Below, one piece after another: positions 15,090 through 23,901 of a DNA stretch of 64,000 bases. A program made the position numbers and the translations under genes. The stretch spans positions 124,001 through 188,000 of the forward strand of contig SVTJ01000002.1 of assembly GCA_015063845.1 (NCBI GenBank). Direction: 5' to 3'. The notes beneath the pieces are model-generated. The model made no database searches. It had not been told where the DNA came from and was given only the letters and a program-made list of their open reading frames with translations. Source of the stretch: Oscillospiraceae bacterium. Lineage in GTDB: Bacteria > Bacillota > Clostridia > Oscillospirales > CAG-272. Numbering within the stretch: the stretch's first letter is position 1; the number at the start of each line of letters is the position of its first letter.

Positions 15090-16415
15090 ATATTCGTATT
15101 TTTTTCTTTTTATAGCGATAAACAAGATGCCTACCGCGACTGCCATGATTTCCGCTACAACGATAGATATCCATATGCCGTCTATCCCCCAAACAAGCGG
15201 AAGAAGCAGAACCGCCGCTATTTGGAAGACAAGAGTTCTCAAAAAGGAGATTATTGCTGAAGTAAGTCCGTCGTTCAGTGCCGTGAAAAAGCCCGAACAA
15301 AATATGGCAAACCCCGCAAAAGGGAACGAGAGCGAGAATATGAGAAAGCCACGCTTTGTAAGCGAGAATAATTCAGCATCATATCCTACGAAGATTCTTG
15401 AAAGCGGGGTGGCGAGAGCAATTGCGAGAGCTAACATAAATACCGAGCAAACTGATATTATAACGGTGCTCTTTTTCAGCAGACTTCTTAGCTCTCCCTG
15501 TGTTTTTGCGCCAAAGTGGTACCCGATAATAGGTGCAGTGCCGATCGAGTATCCGATAAATATTGCTATGAATATCATATTGACATACATCATTACTCCG
15601 TATGCCGCAACCCCGTTTTCTCCGGCATATTTCAAAAGCTGTACGTTGTAGAGCATACCCACAAGCGACATTGAGACGTTGCTCATCAGCTCAGAAGAAC
15701 CGTTTGTGCAAGTTTTGAGCAGAGCTTTTCCGTCAAAAACTGTTTTGCCAAGTTGCAGAAGGCTGCTGTTGGGACGCAAAAAATATATCACGGGTATAAT
15801 TCCGCCGATAGCTTGGCTTATCGCAGTTGCCGCCGCCGCGCCAACAAGACCGAGAGGGAATACTCCAACCAAAAGAGCGTCAAGCACCATATTGGCAACT
15901 CCCGATGCTACCGTTACCCAAAGTCCAAGCTGAGGCTTTTCTGCGGTAACAAAAAAGCTCTGAAATTCCATTTGAAGTATAAAGGTGGGGAGAGCGAGAA
16001 GTATTATGCGTCCGTATATGACGCAGTTGTCGAGCATCTCTCCCTGCGCTCCGAGCATTGCCGCTACGGGGCGGAGAAAAACTATGCCGAGAATTGCTAT
16101 TGCAACGCCAAGAGCCGCAGAAATGTAAACCAGCAGAGAGAATATGCGGTTTGCTTTTTCCGTGTCTCCCTCGCCCATGGTTTTCGCAACAAGTGCGCTG
16201 CCTCCGGTGCCAAACATAAATCCAAGTGTGCCGAGTATCATCAAAAACGGCATAATAAAGTTTACTGCCGCAAATGGCGTTTTACCAACAAAGTTAGAGA
16301 CGAAAAAACCGTCGACTACTCCGTATATCGACGTGAATATCATCATGGCGATGGACGGAAGAGTAAACCGCAGCAGGCGTTTGTAGGTAAAATGATTAGA
16401 AAGCTGTATTTTCAT
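15087..16415 (-). CDS. MATE family efflux transporter
   Basis: 442 residues with twelve membrane segments arranged as two related halves. The N-terminal half has the family signature around YGVVDGFFVSNFVGKTPFAA and FGTGGSALVAK. The class uses Na+ or H+ gradients to expel cationic drugs and metabolites. Its start codon overlaps the stop of the small gene upstream (TGATG), so translation is probably coupled. The two genes share a consensus promoter at 16611-16639. The substrate is unknown. Confidence 0.92.
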   Translation of the reverse strand: MKIQLSNHFTYKRLLRFTLPSIAMMIFTSIYGVVDGFFVSNFVGKTPFAAVNFIMPFLMILGTLGFMFGTGGSALVAKTMGEGDTEKANRIFSLLVYISAALGVAIAILGIVFLRPVAAMLGAQGEMLDNCVIYGRIILLALPTFILQMEFQSFFVTAEKPQLGLWVTVASGVANMVLDALLVGVFPLGLVGAAAATAISQAIGGIIPVIYFLRPNSSLLQLGKTVFDGKALLKTCTNGSSELMSNVSMSLVGMLYNVQLLKYAGENGVAAYGVMMYVNMIFIAIFIGYSIGTAPIIGYHFGAKTQGELRSLLKKSTVIISVCSVFMLALAIALATPLSRIFVGYDAELFSLTKRGFLIFSLSFPFAGFAIFCSGFFTALNDGLTSAIISFLRTLVFQIAAVLLLPLVWGIDGIWISIVVAEIMAVAVGILFIAIKRKKYEY

Positions 16416-16582
16416 CAGTCTATCAGAGTGTATTCAAGCATTTCGTAGTGAAGCTTGCTGCCGATATCCGTTCCAAGCGGAAGCAGTGCCATTGCGATGA
16501 AAAGCTCATCGCCCGTTTGTGCGTCCTTGAGAATAGCATATTCTCCCTCTATCTTGCTTACTGTATAATCCTTTGGTTCCAT
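16415..16582 (-). CDS. Small DUF3006-like protein
   Basis: The start is the ATG at 16582, preceded by GAAAGGAAA; a longer frame upstream would run through the promoter and has no ribosome site. The 55-residue product, with the pattern YTVSKIEGEYAILKD, then LLPLGTDIGSKL, resembles the single OB/SH3-like domain of DUF3006 proteins. The role of that family is unknown. The stop overlaps the MATE start by one base. Being so short, it could also act mainly as a leader that couples translation of the transporter. Confidence 0.6.
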   Translation of the reverse strand: MEPKDYTVSKIEGEYAILKDAQTGDELFIAMALLPLGTDIGSKLHYEMLEYTLID

Positions 16583-16610
16583 AACGTTTCCTTTCATAGA
16601 TACTCCAAAG

Positions 16611-16639
16611 ATTATACTATATATGAGAAGTTTTGTCAA
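16611..16639 (-). promoter_or_regulatory. Perfect promoter of the DUF3006-like/MATE operon
   Basis: Minus strand: TTGACA (16639-16634), 17-base spacer, TATAAT (16616-16611). About 25 bases upstream of the small gene's start codon. Confidence 0.92.
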
Positions 16640-16669
16640 CAGAGACAAGCGTATTTTGTGATTAAACGA

Positions 16670-16698
16670 TTGACTTTACGGTGTTTATGTGCTATAAT
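16670..16698 (+). promoter_or_regulatory. Promoter of the MFS/LMW-phosphatase operon
   Basis: TTGACT (16670-16675), 17-base spacer, TATAAT (16693-16698). Divergent from the preceding promoter, 30 bases between the -35 boxes. Confidence 0.9.
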
Positions 16699-16735
16699 TA
16701 ATTTTTGGTAAATAAGTATTTTCAGGAGATGTAAA

Positions 16736-18064
16736 ATGCAAAAAAATGCTATTCAAACGGCAGATGCCGAAAGAAAGGAAACTAAAGTATCAAGCAGCTA
16801 TCTTTTGTTTTTGGCGTGCTGGTTGGTATATACCTGCGCTTATATAGCCAGAGGTAATTTTTCGTTCGCGCGTTCGTTGATGATGGAAGAAGGACTTATC
16901 GGTGTCGGCGTTGCGGGCGCGGTAAGCTCGGTTTATTTCATATGCTATGCTGTCGGTCAGATGGTGAACGGAGCGCTTGCCGATAAAAAATCGCCTTTTG
17001 GTATGGTCGCTATCGGACTTGCTCTCGTTGTTGCCTCCAATCTCGCTATGACGCTTGCTCAGCCTTCATGGCTGTTCTGCGTATGGTGGGCGGTCAACGG
17101 CTTTGGTCAGTCTATGCTTTGGTCTCCTGTTTTCTTTATAATATCTAACATACTGCACAGTAAGGTGCGCTTTTTCGCGGTTACCGCCATAGCTCTTTCC
17201 ACGCCTGCGGGCAAGATGAGCTGTAGCTTGCTCTCAAGCCTTGCGCTTAAGGGCGGTAAGTGGGCTAACGTCTTTTATATGGCAAGTTTTATTATTGCCG
17301 CAATGCTTCTTTTGTGGATAGCGGCATATTTGGCGGTCAGAAAAAACGTTATAAATAACGCCGTAGTAAAGGAAAATAAGGCAAATGATGAGGAAAAAGC
17401 AGAAAAAGGCTCACACTCGGCACTTGCACTCTTCCTTGGCGGCGGTCTTATAGCTCTTATTCCTTCGCTTCTCGTTTACGGAGTGCTTTGTAACGGTGTA
17501 AGTGAGGTCGTTCCGAGTATACTTTCGGGTGAGTACGGGCTTTCCGCTTCTGCGGCTGCTCTGCTTGATACCGTAATACCGATAATCGGTATAGTCGGAG
17601 TATTCTTCAGTAACTTCTGCTATCTTAAAATGTTCAAGAGAAACGAGGTCAGCGCGGCGTTCTTTTGTATGATGATGTGCGTACCTCCCGTTCTGGTAAT
17701 GCTTGCTATGGCTCTTTTGAGCAAGGACGGATTTGTGTTCGGTCAGTATGCGGATGCGGCAATATTTGTTGTTGCTTACGCGCTCATATATCTGCTCCAG
17801 CTTGCGTTTGCTCATCTTATCATCTCTCTTATGGCTATGAAGTTCTCACGCTTCTCACTTGCGGCTACCGCTTCGGGTCTTACCAATGCGGCGGCATACG
17901 GCGGAAGCGCGATAGCTACTTACGGACTCAGCTATGCTATCGAGCTGCTTCCTCTTTGGGGAACGCTGCTCATATGGCTCGGTTGCCTTGCGGTAGCGGC
18001 CGTATCGCTGTTCTTTGGACTTAAGCAGTGGAAGCGCTTTTCAAAAGAGAATAAGCTGATATAA
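16736..18064 (+). CDS. MFS transporter (OPA/sugar-phosphate-like)
   Basis: 442 residues with twelve membrane helices in two groups of six, separated by a charged loop (about 205-225, rich in Lys and Glu). The opening YLLFLACWLVYTCAYIARGN and the GQMVNGALADK motif between helices 2 and 3 resemble the organophosphate/glycerol-3-phosphate antiporter branch of the major facilitator superfamily. The substrate is not determinable. It heads an operon with a tyrosine phosphatase (gap of 11 bases), a prolyl-tRNA editing protein and a pyrophosphatase. Confidence 0.82.
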   Translation: MQKNAIQTADAERKETKVSSSYLLFLACWLVYTCAYIARGNFSFARSLMMEEGLIGVGVAGAVSSVYFICYAVGQMVNGALADKKSPFGMVAIGLALVVASNLAMTLAQPSWLFCVWWAVNGFGQSMLWSPVFFIISNILHSKVRFFAVTAIALSTPAGKMSCSLLSSLALKGGKWANVFYMASFIIAAMLLLWIAAYLAVRKNVINNAVVKENKANDEEKAEKGSHSALALFLGGGLIALIPSLLVYGVLCNGVSEVVPSILSGEYGLSASAAALLDTVIPIIGIVGVFFSNFCYLKMFKRNEVSAAFFCMMMCVPPVLVMLAMALLSKDGFVFGQYADAAIFVVAYALIYLLQLAFAHLIISLMAMKFSRFSLAATASGLTNAAAYGGSAIATYGLSYAIELLPLWGTLLIWLGCLAVAAVSLFFGLKQWKRFSKENKLI

Positions 18065-18075
18065 GGATAAGAAAA

Positions 18076-18549
18076 ATGACGAGAATAATGTTCGTTTGCC
18101 ACGGCAATATCTGCCGTAGCCCTATGGCGGAGTTTATATTCAAAAAGCTTGTCCGTGAAAAAGGACTTGAAAAGGATTTCTACGTTTGTTCAAGCGCGAC
18201 GAGCACCGAGGAGATTTGGGGTGGCGTTGGCAATCCCGTTTATCCGCCCGCGCGTGAGGAGCTTGCGCGCCACGGTATCGGCTGTGCGGGGAAAAGAGCG
18301 GTACAGCTCACGCGCGCCGATGCAGACAAATACGATATGTTTGTGGGTATGGATAGTGCGAATATACGAAATATGCATAGAATGCTCGGAGATGGTGCGT
18401 CGGATAGGATATTTAAGCTTATGAGCTTTACGGGGAGAGACGCGGACGTATCCGACCCTTGGTATTCCGATCGATTTGATATAGCTTACAGAGATATATA
18501 CGAGGGCTGTGAGGCACTTCTTGATCATCTTACAGGAAAGGGAAAATAA
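18076..18549 (+). CDS. Low-molecular-weight protein-tyrosine phosphatase
   Basis: 157 residues, the normal length. The P-loop is at the N-terminus: Cys8 (nucleophile) to Arg14 in VCHGNICRSPM. The general-acid Asp is in the C-terminal DPWYSDRFD motif. It hydrolyses phosphotyrosine, or possibly phosphoarginine, in the cytoplasm. Its stop shares one base with the start of the next gene (TAATG). No tyrosine kinase gene is nearby, so its partner lies elsewhere. Confidence 0.93.
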   Translation: MTRIMFVCHGNICRSPMAEFIFKKLVREKGLEKDFYVCSSATSTEEIWGGVGNPVYPPAREELARHGIGCAGKRAVQLTRADADKYDMFVGMDSANIRNMHRMLGDGASDRIFKLMSFTGRDADVSDPWYSDRFDIAYRDIYEGCEALLDHLTGKGK

Positions 18550-19085
18550 TGCTTGAATTAAAAAAAGGCCGTCCCGAAACAAACGAGGGCAGGCTGGATA
18601 AAGAAATAAGGGTTTACGATATGCTTGACGCGCTTGGCGTGGAATACGAGCGTATCGACCACGAGGCGGCAATGACAATGGAAGTTTGTGCGGATATAGA
18701 CGCGGCTCTTGAAGCTACTATATGCAAAAATCTCTTTCTTTGCAACCGTCAACAGACTGACTTTTATCTTCTTATGATACCGGGCGACAAGCATTTTAAG
18801 ACTAAAGACATTTCCGCTCAGATAGGCAGTTCAAGACTGTCGTTCGCAAATGCGGAGCATATGGAGCGATTTCTTGACATAACCCCGGGTTCTGTGAGCG
18901 TGCTCGGACTTATGAACGATAAAGAGGGAAGCGTGAGGCTTCTTATTGACGAGGACGTGCTTAAGGGAGAGTATATCGGCTGTCATCCGTGCATAAACAC
19001 ATCAAGCTTGAAGCTGAGGACAGACGATCTTATGAATAAAATAATCCCCGCAATGAAGCATGCTCCAACCATGGTGAAGCTCTGA
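18549..19085 (+). CDS. Prolyl-tRNA deacylase family protein (ProX/PrdX-like, YbaK fold)
   Basis: 178 residues. The pattern fits the prolyl-tRNA-synthetase-associated editing domain: YDMLDALGVEYERIDHEAAMT at the start, CKNLFLCN, YLLMIPGDK with the conserved Lys, a GSSRLSFA segment, TPGSVSVLGLMND and a closing GCHPCINTSSL. Proteins of this class hydrolyse Ala or related amino acids mischarged on tRNA-Pro. It is translationally coupled to the phosphatase gene. PrdX-type and ProXp-ala-type members are hard to separate by eye. Confidence 0.87.
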   Translation: MLELKKGRPETNEGRLDKEIRVYDMLDALGVEYERIDHEAAMTMEVCADIDAALEATICKNLFLCNRQQTDFYLLMIPGDKHFKTKDISAQIGSSRLSFANAEHMERFLDITPGSVSVLGLMNDKEGSVRLLIDEDVLKGEYIGCHPCINTSSLKLRTDDLMNKIIPAMKHAPTMVKL

Positions 19086-19094
19086 GGAGAAAAT

Positions 19095-19460
19095 ATGACA
19101 TACGAGGAAAGAAAAGCGCAGGTCAAGTCGTATCTCGGGAAGGTCGTTAAAATTGGTATTGACAGACCTATCGGCTACGTGCATAAAAAAGAGAAGTACA
19201 CGCTGACCTACAACATAAATTACGGATATATCCCTGGAGTTCTCGGCGGAGACGACGAGGAGCTTGACGTATATCTTTTGGGTGTTGATACCCCTGTTGA
19301 GGAATACGAAGCGAGAATAATCGCCATAGTTCACCGCGAGAACGACATTGAGGACAAGCTGGTTGCCGCACCCGTCGGCAAAAGCTTTACGTCAGAAGAA
19401 ATACGTTCCGCCGTCGATTTTCAGGAAAAGTATTATATCTCAAGAATAGAAACGTTATAA
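19095..19460 (+). CDS. Short inorganic-pyrophosphatase-like protein
   Basis: 121 residues, shorter than the ~170 of typical family I pyrophosphatases. It keeps the core: a VKIGIDRPIGYVH strand pair, Tyr-rich LTYNINYGYIPG, and GGDDEELDVYLLG, which matches the metal-binding D-x-D-x-LD-x-Y signature. A short ARIIAIVHRENDIEDKL segment follows. It probably hydrolyses pyrophosphate or a related phosphoanhydride with Mg2+, though the truncated C-terminal half makes the exact activity uncertain. Last gene of its operon, followed by a terminator. Confidence 0.75.
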   Translation: MTYEERKAQVKSYLGKVVKIGIDRPIGYVHKKEKYTLTYNINYGYIPGVLGGDDEELDVYLLGVDTPVEEYEARIIAIVHRENDIEDKLVAAPVGKSFTSEEIRSAVDFQEKYYISRIETL

Positions 19461-19465
19461 AAATT

Positions 19466-19501
19466 AACGCCACCAAGAAGATCCCTTGGTGGCGTTTACT
19501 A
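19466..19501. terminator. Bidirectional terminator between pyrophosphatase-like and lysS genes
   Basis: Perfect 12-bp stem AACGCCACCAAG/CTTGGTGGCGTT (19466-19477 with 19485-19496), eight bases apart on average, followed by TTTAC and TATTTTTG; convergent genes on both sides. Confidence 0.85.
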
Positions 19502-19507
19502 TTTTTG

Positions 19508-21034
19508 TTATTGTTCCTCTATTGCTTCTGCGGTATTTGTGCTGTTATCTGCGAGGGGCTTCATCGTCGGGAAGAGAAGCACGTCGCGGATAGACGCGGA
19601 GTCGGTGAGAAGCATTACGAGACGGTCAACGCCAAAGCCAAGTCCGCCCGTGGGGGGCATACCGTGCTCAAGCGCCATAACGTAGTCGTAATCGACCTGC
19701 GCGTTCGAGTTCGGGTCGAGCATCTTTCTCTCTGCGACCTGTCTCTCAAATCTCTCCTTCTGGTCGATAGGATCGTTGAGCTCGGAGAATGCGTTTCCGT
19801 ACTCCGTCGCGTTGATAAAGTACTCAAATCTCTCTGTGAACATAGGATCGTCGGGCTTGCGCTTTGCGAGAGGCGAATTCTCAACGGGGTAGTCGTAGAT
19901 GAACGTAGGCTGAATGAGATGCTCCTCAACGAACGCATCGAAGAACTCTGCGAGTATCGCTCCCTTTGTGGGTATTTCGGGAAGCTCAACGTGCTTCTCC
20001 TTGGCGATAGCGATTGCTTCCTCGTCTGTCTTGATCTCAGAGAAATCAACACCCGAATACTTCTTGACAGCATCTATCATCGTAAGACGTTCCCAATGTC
20101 CGAGGTCTATCTCCTTGCCCTGATATGTTATCTTTGTCGTGCCGCAAACAGCAACTACAAGCTTCTTCATCATATCCTCAACAAGGTCCATCATTCCCTT
20201 GAAGTCGGTATATGCCTGATAAAGCTCTATTGAGGTAAATTCGGGGTTGTGCTTTGTATCCATACCCTCGTTACGGAATATACGTCCGACCTCGTAAACC
20301 TTTTCAAAGCCGCCCACGATAAGTCTCTTAAGATAAAGCTCTGTTTCGATACGGAGCACCATATCAATATCGAGAGTATTGTGGTGAGTGATGAAGGGAC
20401 GCGCGGAAGCTCCTATCTCCAGCGTCTGGAGAATGGGGGTATCAACCTCAAGGAAACCGTTTTCGTTGAGGTAGCTGCGCAAAAAGTCGAGTATCTTGCT
20501 TCTTGTAATAAAGGTCTTTCTGACCTCGGGGTTCATAATGAGGTCGACCTCTCTGTGACGGTACTTCGCGTCTATATCCTTAAGACCCTTGAACTTCTCA
20601 GGCAGAGGACGAAGCGCCTTTGAGAGCATTTCTATATGAGTTGCGTGGACAGAGACCTCTCCGCTGTTGGTCTTGAAGGCAATACCGCGAACACCTACTA
20701 TGTCGCCGATATCAAAGTCCTTCTTGAAGGACATATAGTCTTCCTCGCCAACGTCGTCACGCTTTACGTAAACCTGTATCTCTCCTTCTCTGTCTGAAAG
20801 GTGCATAAAGGAAGCTTTACCCATAATTCTACGGGACATCATTCTTCCTGCGATAGAGAATTCCTTGCCCTCGCACTCCTCAAAATTATCCTTGATATCG
20901 GTGGAGTGAGCGGTTACCGCATATTCGGTCTTGACGTAGGGGTTCTTGCCCTCGTCAGTCATCTTCTTCAATTTCTCGCGACGGACAAGCTCCTGCTCGG
21001 AAAGAGAAAGATTTGCGCTAACATTGTTTTCCAT
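19508..21034 (-). CDS. lysS: Lysine--tRNA ligase, class II
   Basis: 508 residues, the usual length. An N-terminal OB-fold anticodon-binding domain (about 55-165) contains the FMHLSD and GDIVGV strands. The class II catalytic core follows, with motif 2 in FRNEGMDTKHNPEFT and motif 3 in GLGFGVDRLVML near the C-terminus. It charges tRNA-Lys in the cytoplasm. The start has a GGAGAT ribosome site. No T-box leader is visible in the ~100 bases upstream. It is monocistronic between two terminators. Confidence 0.97.
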   Translation of the reverse strand: MENNVSANLSLSEQELVRREKLKKMTDEGKNPYVKTEYAVTAHSTDIKDNFEECEGKEFSIAGRMMSRRIMGKASFMHLSDREGEIQVYVKRDDVGEEDYMSFKKDFDIGDIVGVRGIAFKTNSGEVSVHATHIEMLSKALRPLPEKFKGLKDIDAKYRHREVDLIMNPEVRKTFITRSKILDFLRSYLNENGFLEVDTPILQTLEIGASARPFITHHNTLDIDMVLRIETELYLKRLIVGGFEKVYEVGRIFRNEGMDTKHNPEFTSIELYQAYTDFKGMMDLVEDMMKKLVVAVCGTTKITYQGKEIDLGHWERLTMIDAVKKYSGVDFSEIKTDEEAIAIAKEKHVELPEIPTKGAILAEFFDAFVEEHLIQPTFIYDYPVENSPLAKRKPDDPMFTERFEYFINATEYGNAFSELNDPIDQKERFERQVAERKMLDPNSNAQVDYDYVMALEHGMPPTGGLGFGVDRLVMLLTDSASIRDVLLFPTMKPLADNSTNTAEAIEEQ

Positions 21035-21140
21035 TTTTATCTCCTTAAATAATAATAAACATAAAACTTCAATTTAATATTTTATCACACAAACTTCGAA
21101 ATGTCAAGGAAAAAGCGAAAATAAGACCTCAAAAACATAT

Positions 21141-21172
21141 GTGCAAGGAAAAGCTTTTGCTTTTCCTTGCAC
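21141..21172 (-). terminator. Terminator of the GT-C membrane protein gene
   Basis: Perfect 14-bp stem (21141-21154 with 21159-21172) with a four-base loop. On the minus strand it is followed by ATATGTTTTTGAGG. It lies between the GT-C gene's stop and the lysS start. Confidence 0.8.
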
Positions 21173-21180
21173 AACAGTCT

Positions 21181-23364
21181 TTACTGTTCTTTTTTCTCCG
21201 AATAAATGATGTCGGACGCCGTAACGTTGTTCTTGTCTCCGAGATCGTCCTCGAAATAGGTATATCCTATGGGAACACCGTTATCCTTGAGCTTGTAGAT
21301 ATAGAGGTCGCCGACCTGACCGATCACCTGATACTTGGAATCCTTGACCGAGATAAACCAATCCTGAATATCGCGCTGACCCATACGTCCGCCTTTTCTG
21401 AACAGCGCCTCGTGTACGTCCCAGCAAGACGTGCCGACATCGTGCCATATTATGATATCGGGCGGCGTTTCGGCAATAGTCTTTGCGTCTGCCGCGGCAT
21501 AGTTATCGGGACAAACGTCGAAGTAATGAACGGGAACAAAGCCCACTTCGTCGATGTGACCTGTAAGTTGATTGAATATCTTTACGTAGGGGAAGCCGAG
21601 CACAACGCTTTCCTCGCTGGTATTATCCATAACCACCTTGTATACTTCCTCGTACGTTGTCTTTTCCTTTTCGGAGAGGCGGAAGCCTTCAAGGCCCGGT
21701 ACATCCACAGCCTCGGTCTTTGTATACAACGGGTCTTCATGATAACCCCACCAAGAATAAGGAGCGGATGCTTTGAGCGCGAGAACCGAGAAAGAGGAGA
21801 TCAGGCAAAGCGCGATAAGCGCCGAGTATGCATAAACCTTCCACTTCTTAAAGCAGTTGAGCAGCATACAGAATGCCAGGGGGAATGCAAAATATCCAAC
21901 TCTGAGCGGCATATCTCCCGCCGTAGCGCCTGCCGCCATAAACGCGCTGTACAAGCTCGAGAATACAGCGAGCGCGCATATCAAAAGCTGAATTGGAACG
22001 ACTTGCTCTCTCTTTACGAGACACAGCACTATTCCGACAAACAGGAAAGCAGTTGTAAATATTACAAGCAGCTGAGAGAATACGTCTTTAAGTCCTACGG
22101 TAGGCGTTTGCGAAATAGATATCGCAAATTGAGGATTTGCGAACAGCAGCAGAGCAAAACCGACAAAAGCGATAATAATAGGTACTACCACAGCCATATA
22201 TCCGAGAATGCTTTGCGTCTTTGCGTTTTGTGATCTTGAAAGCACGATATAGGTAACTATTGCCGCTATAACAAGCACCAAAAAGATCGGGAATATAATA
22301 GACTTCGCCAAGGTGGCTACCATTCCGAATACTACGCCGCGCTTTACTATCACCAATATGACAGCCGCTATCAAAAGCGCACCCAAGGGAATACCTACAA
22401 ACAAAAGTTTTGCTTTTTTTATAGCAGCGGGCTGCGGATGCTTCTTTATATAACGCTTATAAAGGATAAGGCAAAGTACAAACAGCGCGATACCGAGGAA
22501 TATTATCCAGAAGCGTACCAAGGATGCCCAGTAGAAGCTTGCGATGTTTCTGAAGAGCATAGTGCCAAGACCGCCCTTGGAGGAAGCGCCGAAGAATATC
22601 TGCTGTATAGCTGCGGGCAGTGCGCCGAGACACGCGAGAATGATCGCGGCTATCGCGATGGGACATATGACGCCGATAAATGCCGCAAGAATATACCAAC
22701 CAAACTTCTTATCCTTGTTCCAGAAGCACCACAAGCAAAGGAAAAGCGCGTAGAGCATAATGGATATTGCGCCCGTGGATTGCTTGCAAAGGAAGATAAG
22801 ACCGAGGAAAACTCCCGCTATTGCGAGCTTTCGGTATTTTATCTTTTGTATCGGTTCTTCCGCGAATCTTATTGCGAACAATGCGGTGAGTATTATCAAA
22901 AACTCCGCTGTCTGGTTGTAGTCTCCCATAAGGTCATAGGTATTTCCGCCACCTATGAGACCTGCAAAGAAGCAAGCAACGAACACGATCTTGTGGTCGT
23001 AGTACTTAGACAGCATAAAGAACACGACTTCCATCATCGCGATCCTCTCGAGAAGTCTCAGTATTCTAAAGACCAGCATCGAGCCGAACGAGAGCGACCA
23101 GAGAAGGGGGTCTATGACCAGATTCAGAGGGGGAAGATAGTAAAAGAAGTCACGGTACGGTACGTTTCCCGCGCGCATAAGCTCCGCATAATAGCTGTGC
23201 CACCCCTCAGCTAAAGGAAATGCTTTGTTAAGGTATATCAAATAATATAAGAAAAGACAAATTCCCAAGGCAGCGGCAAACAACAGCTTTTGCTTTCTGT
23301 TCTTTCGTTTGCTCTCTGTATCGGTATTGATCTCAAACAGACGGCTACACGCGGCACTCAGCAT
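21181..23364 (-). CDS. GT-C family glycosyltransferase-like membrane protein
   Basis: 727 residues. One helix after a basic cytoplasmic start leads into a first outer loop with EGWHSYYAE (Glu53) and PYRDFFYYLPP (Asp72), the acidic pair typical of ArnT/PMT-type GT-C enzymes. About a dozen further membrane helices follow to ~residue 530. A C-terminal soluble domain (about 540-720) is rich in aromatic residues and contains an IIWHD segment. Such enzymes transfer a sugar from a polyprenyl-phosphate donor to lipids, polymers or proteins outside the membrane. The start has AAAGGAG. No polysaccharide genes lie next to it, so the acceptor is unknown. Confidence 0.72.
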   Translation of the reverse strand: MLSAACSRLFEINTDTESKRKNRKQKLLFAAALGICLFLYYLIYLNKAFPLAEGWHSYYAELMRAGNVPYRDFFYYLPPLNLVIDPLLWSLSFGSMLVFRILRLLERIAMMEVVFFMLSKYYDHKIVFVACFFAGLIGGGNTYDLMGDYNQTAEFLIILTALFAIRFAEEPIQKIKYRKLAIAGVFLGLIFLCKQSTGAISIMLYALFLCLWCFWNKDKKFGWYILAAFIGVICPIAIAAIILACLGALPAAIQQIFFGASSKGGLGTMLFRNIASFYWASLVRFWIIFLGIALFVLCLILYKRYIKKHPQPAAIKKAKLLFVGIPLGALLIAAVILVIVKRGVVFGMVATLAKSIIFPIFLVLVIAAIVTYIVLSRSQNAKTQSILGYMAVVVPIIIAFVGFALLLFANPQFAISISQTPTVGLKDVFSQLLVIFTTAFLFVGIVLCLVKREQVVPIQLLICALAVFSSLYSAFMAAGATAGDMPLRVGYFAFPLAFCMLLNCFKKWKVYAYSALIALCLISSFSVLALKASAPYSWWGYHEDPLYTKTEAVDVPGLEGFRLSEKEKTTYEEVYKVVMDNTSEESVVLGFPYVKIFNQLTGHIDEVGFVPVHYFDVCPDNYAAADAKTIAETPPDIIIWHDVGTSCWDVHEALFRKGGRMGQRDIQDWFISVKDSKYQVIGQVGDLYIYKLKDNGVPIGYTYFEDDLGDKNNVTASDIIYSEKKEQ

Positions 23365-23511
23365 TATAAGAGACTCCTTTCGATCATATTGATTAAAACA
23401 ACTTATAATAATAGTATAACTATGACTTACAATTATTATTTATTCTATCATATTTTTGCGAAATAGTCAATACTCTCAAAGTATTTTACGCCAAGTCGGC
23501 AAGCATACAAA

Positions 23512-23542
23512 ATAAAAAAGCAGTAGCGTAAAACTACTGCTT
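23512..23542 (-). terminator. Terminator of the azlCD operon
   Basis: Stem AAGCAGTAG/CTACTGCTT (23518-23526 with 23534-23542), followed on the minus strand by TTTTTTATT. Confidence 0.88.
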
Positions 23543-23547
23543 CGGGT

Positions 23548-23901
23548 TTAGAAACATATACTTGCGCTGAACATATTCACTATAAAAAGCGGTGGGTTAG
23601 TGAACAGCTCCAAAACAAATACGATCACGCAAGCGCTAACGGCTACGAAGAAAAGTCCGCGTCCGAAATATGCGAGCGCTATCGCCGCAATAAGCGCAAC
23701 TGCCGCAGCTATGGGCGACTGTGTTGCCGAGAGTATTGCGGGAAAGGTCATTACCGCAAGAGTTACGTACGGTACGTAGTAAAGAAACGAACGTACGGTT
23801 TTGTTTTTTATCTCCTTGCGTATGAGAGTGAGCGGAAGAACTCGTATAAGAAACGTAACTCCCGCCATACAAGCGATATATATGAAAATATTATGTGTCA
23901 T
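23548..23901 (-). CDS. azlD: AzlD family branched-chain amino acid export subunit
   Basis: 117 residues, three or four membrane helices, with the family opening of a short hydrophobic helix followed by FLIRVLPLTLIRKEI. AzlD forms the small subunit of the AzlCD exporter for branched-chain amino acids and analogues. Its start lies within the end of the azlC frame (11-base overlap), so the two are translationally coupled. Confidence 0.9.
   Translation of the reverse strand: MTHNIFIYIACMAGVTFLIRVLPLTLIRKEIKNKTVRSFLYYVPYVTLAVMTFPAILSATQSPIAAAVALIAAIALAYFGRGLFFVAVSACVIVFVLELFTNPPLFIVNMFSASICF

Noticed and set aside
19505..20233. Plus-strand frame of 242 codons inside lysS
   Set aside because: Antisense shadow of a clear lysyl-tRNA synthetase gene, without ribosome site or promoter.
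21035..21140. T-box leader upstream of lysS
   Set aside because: Only ~100 bases are available, with no AGGGTGGNACC-like T-box sequence and no specifier hairpin.
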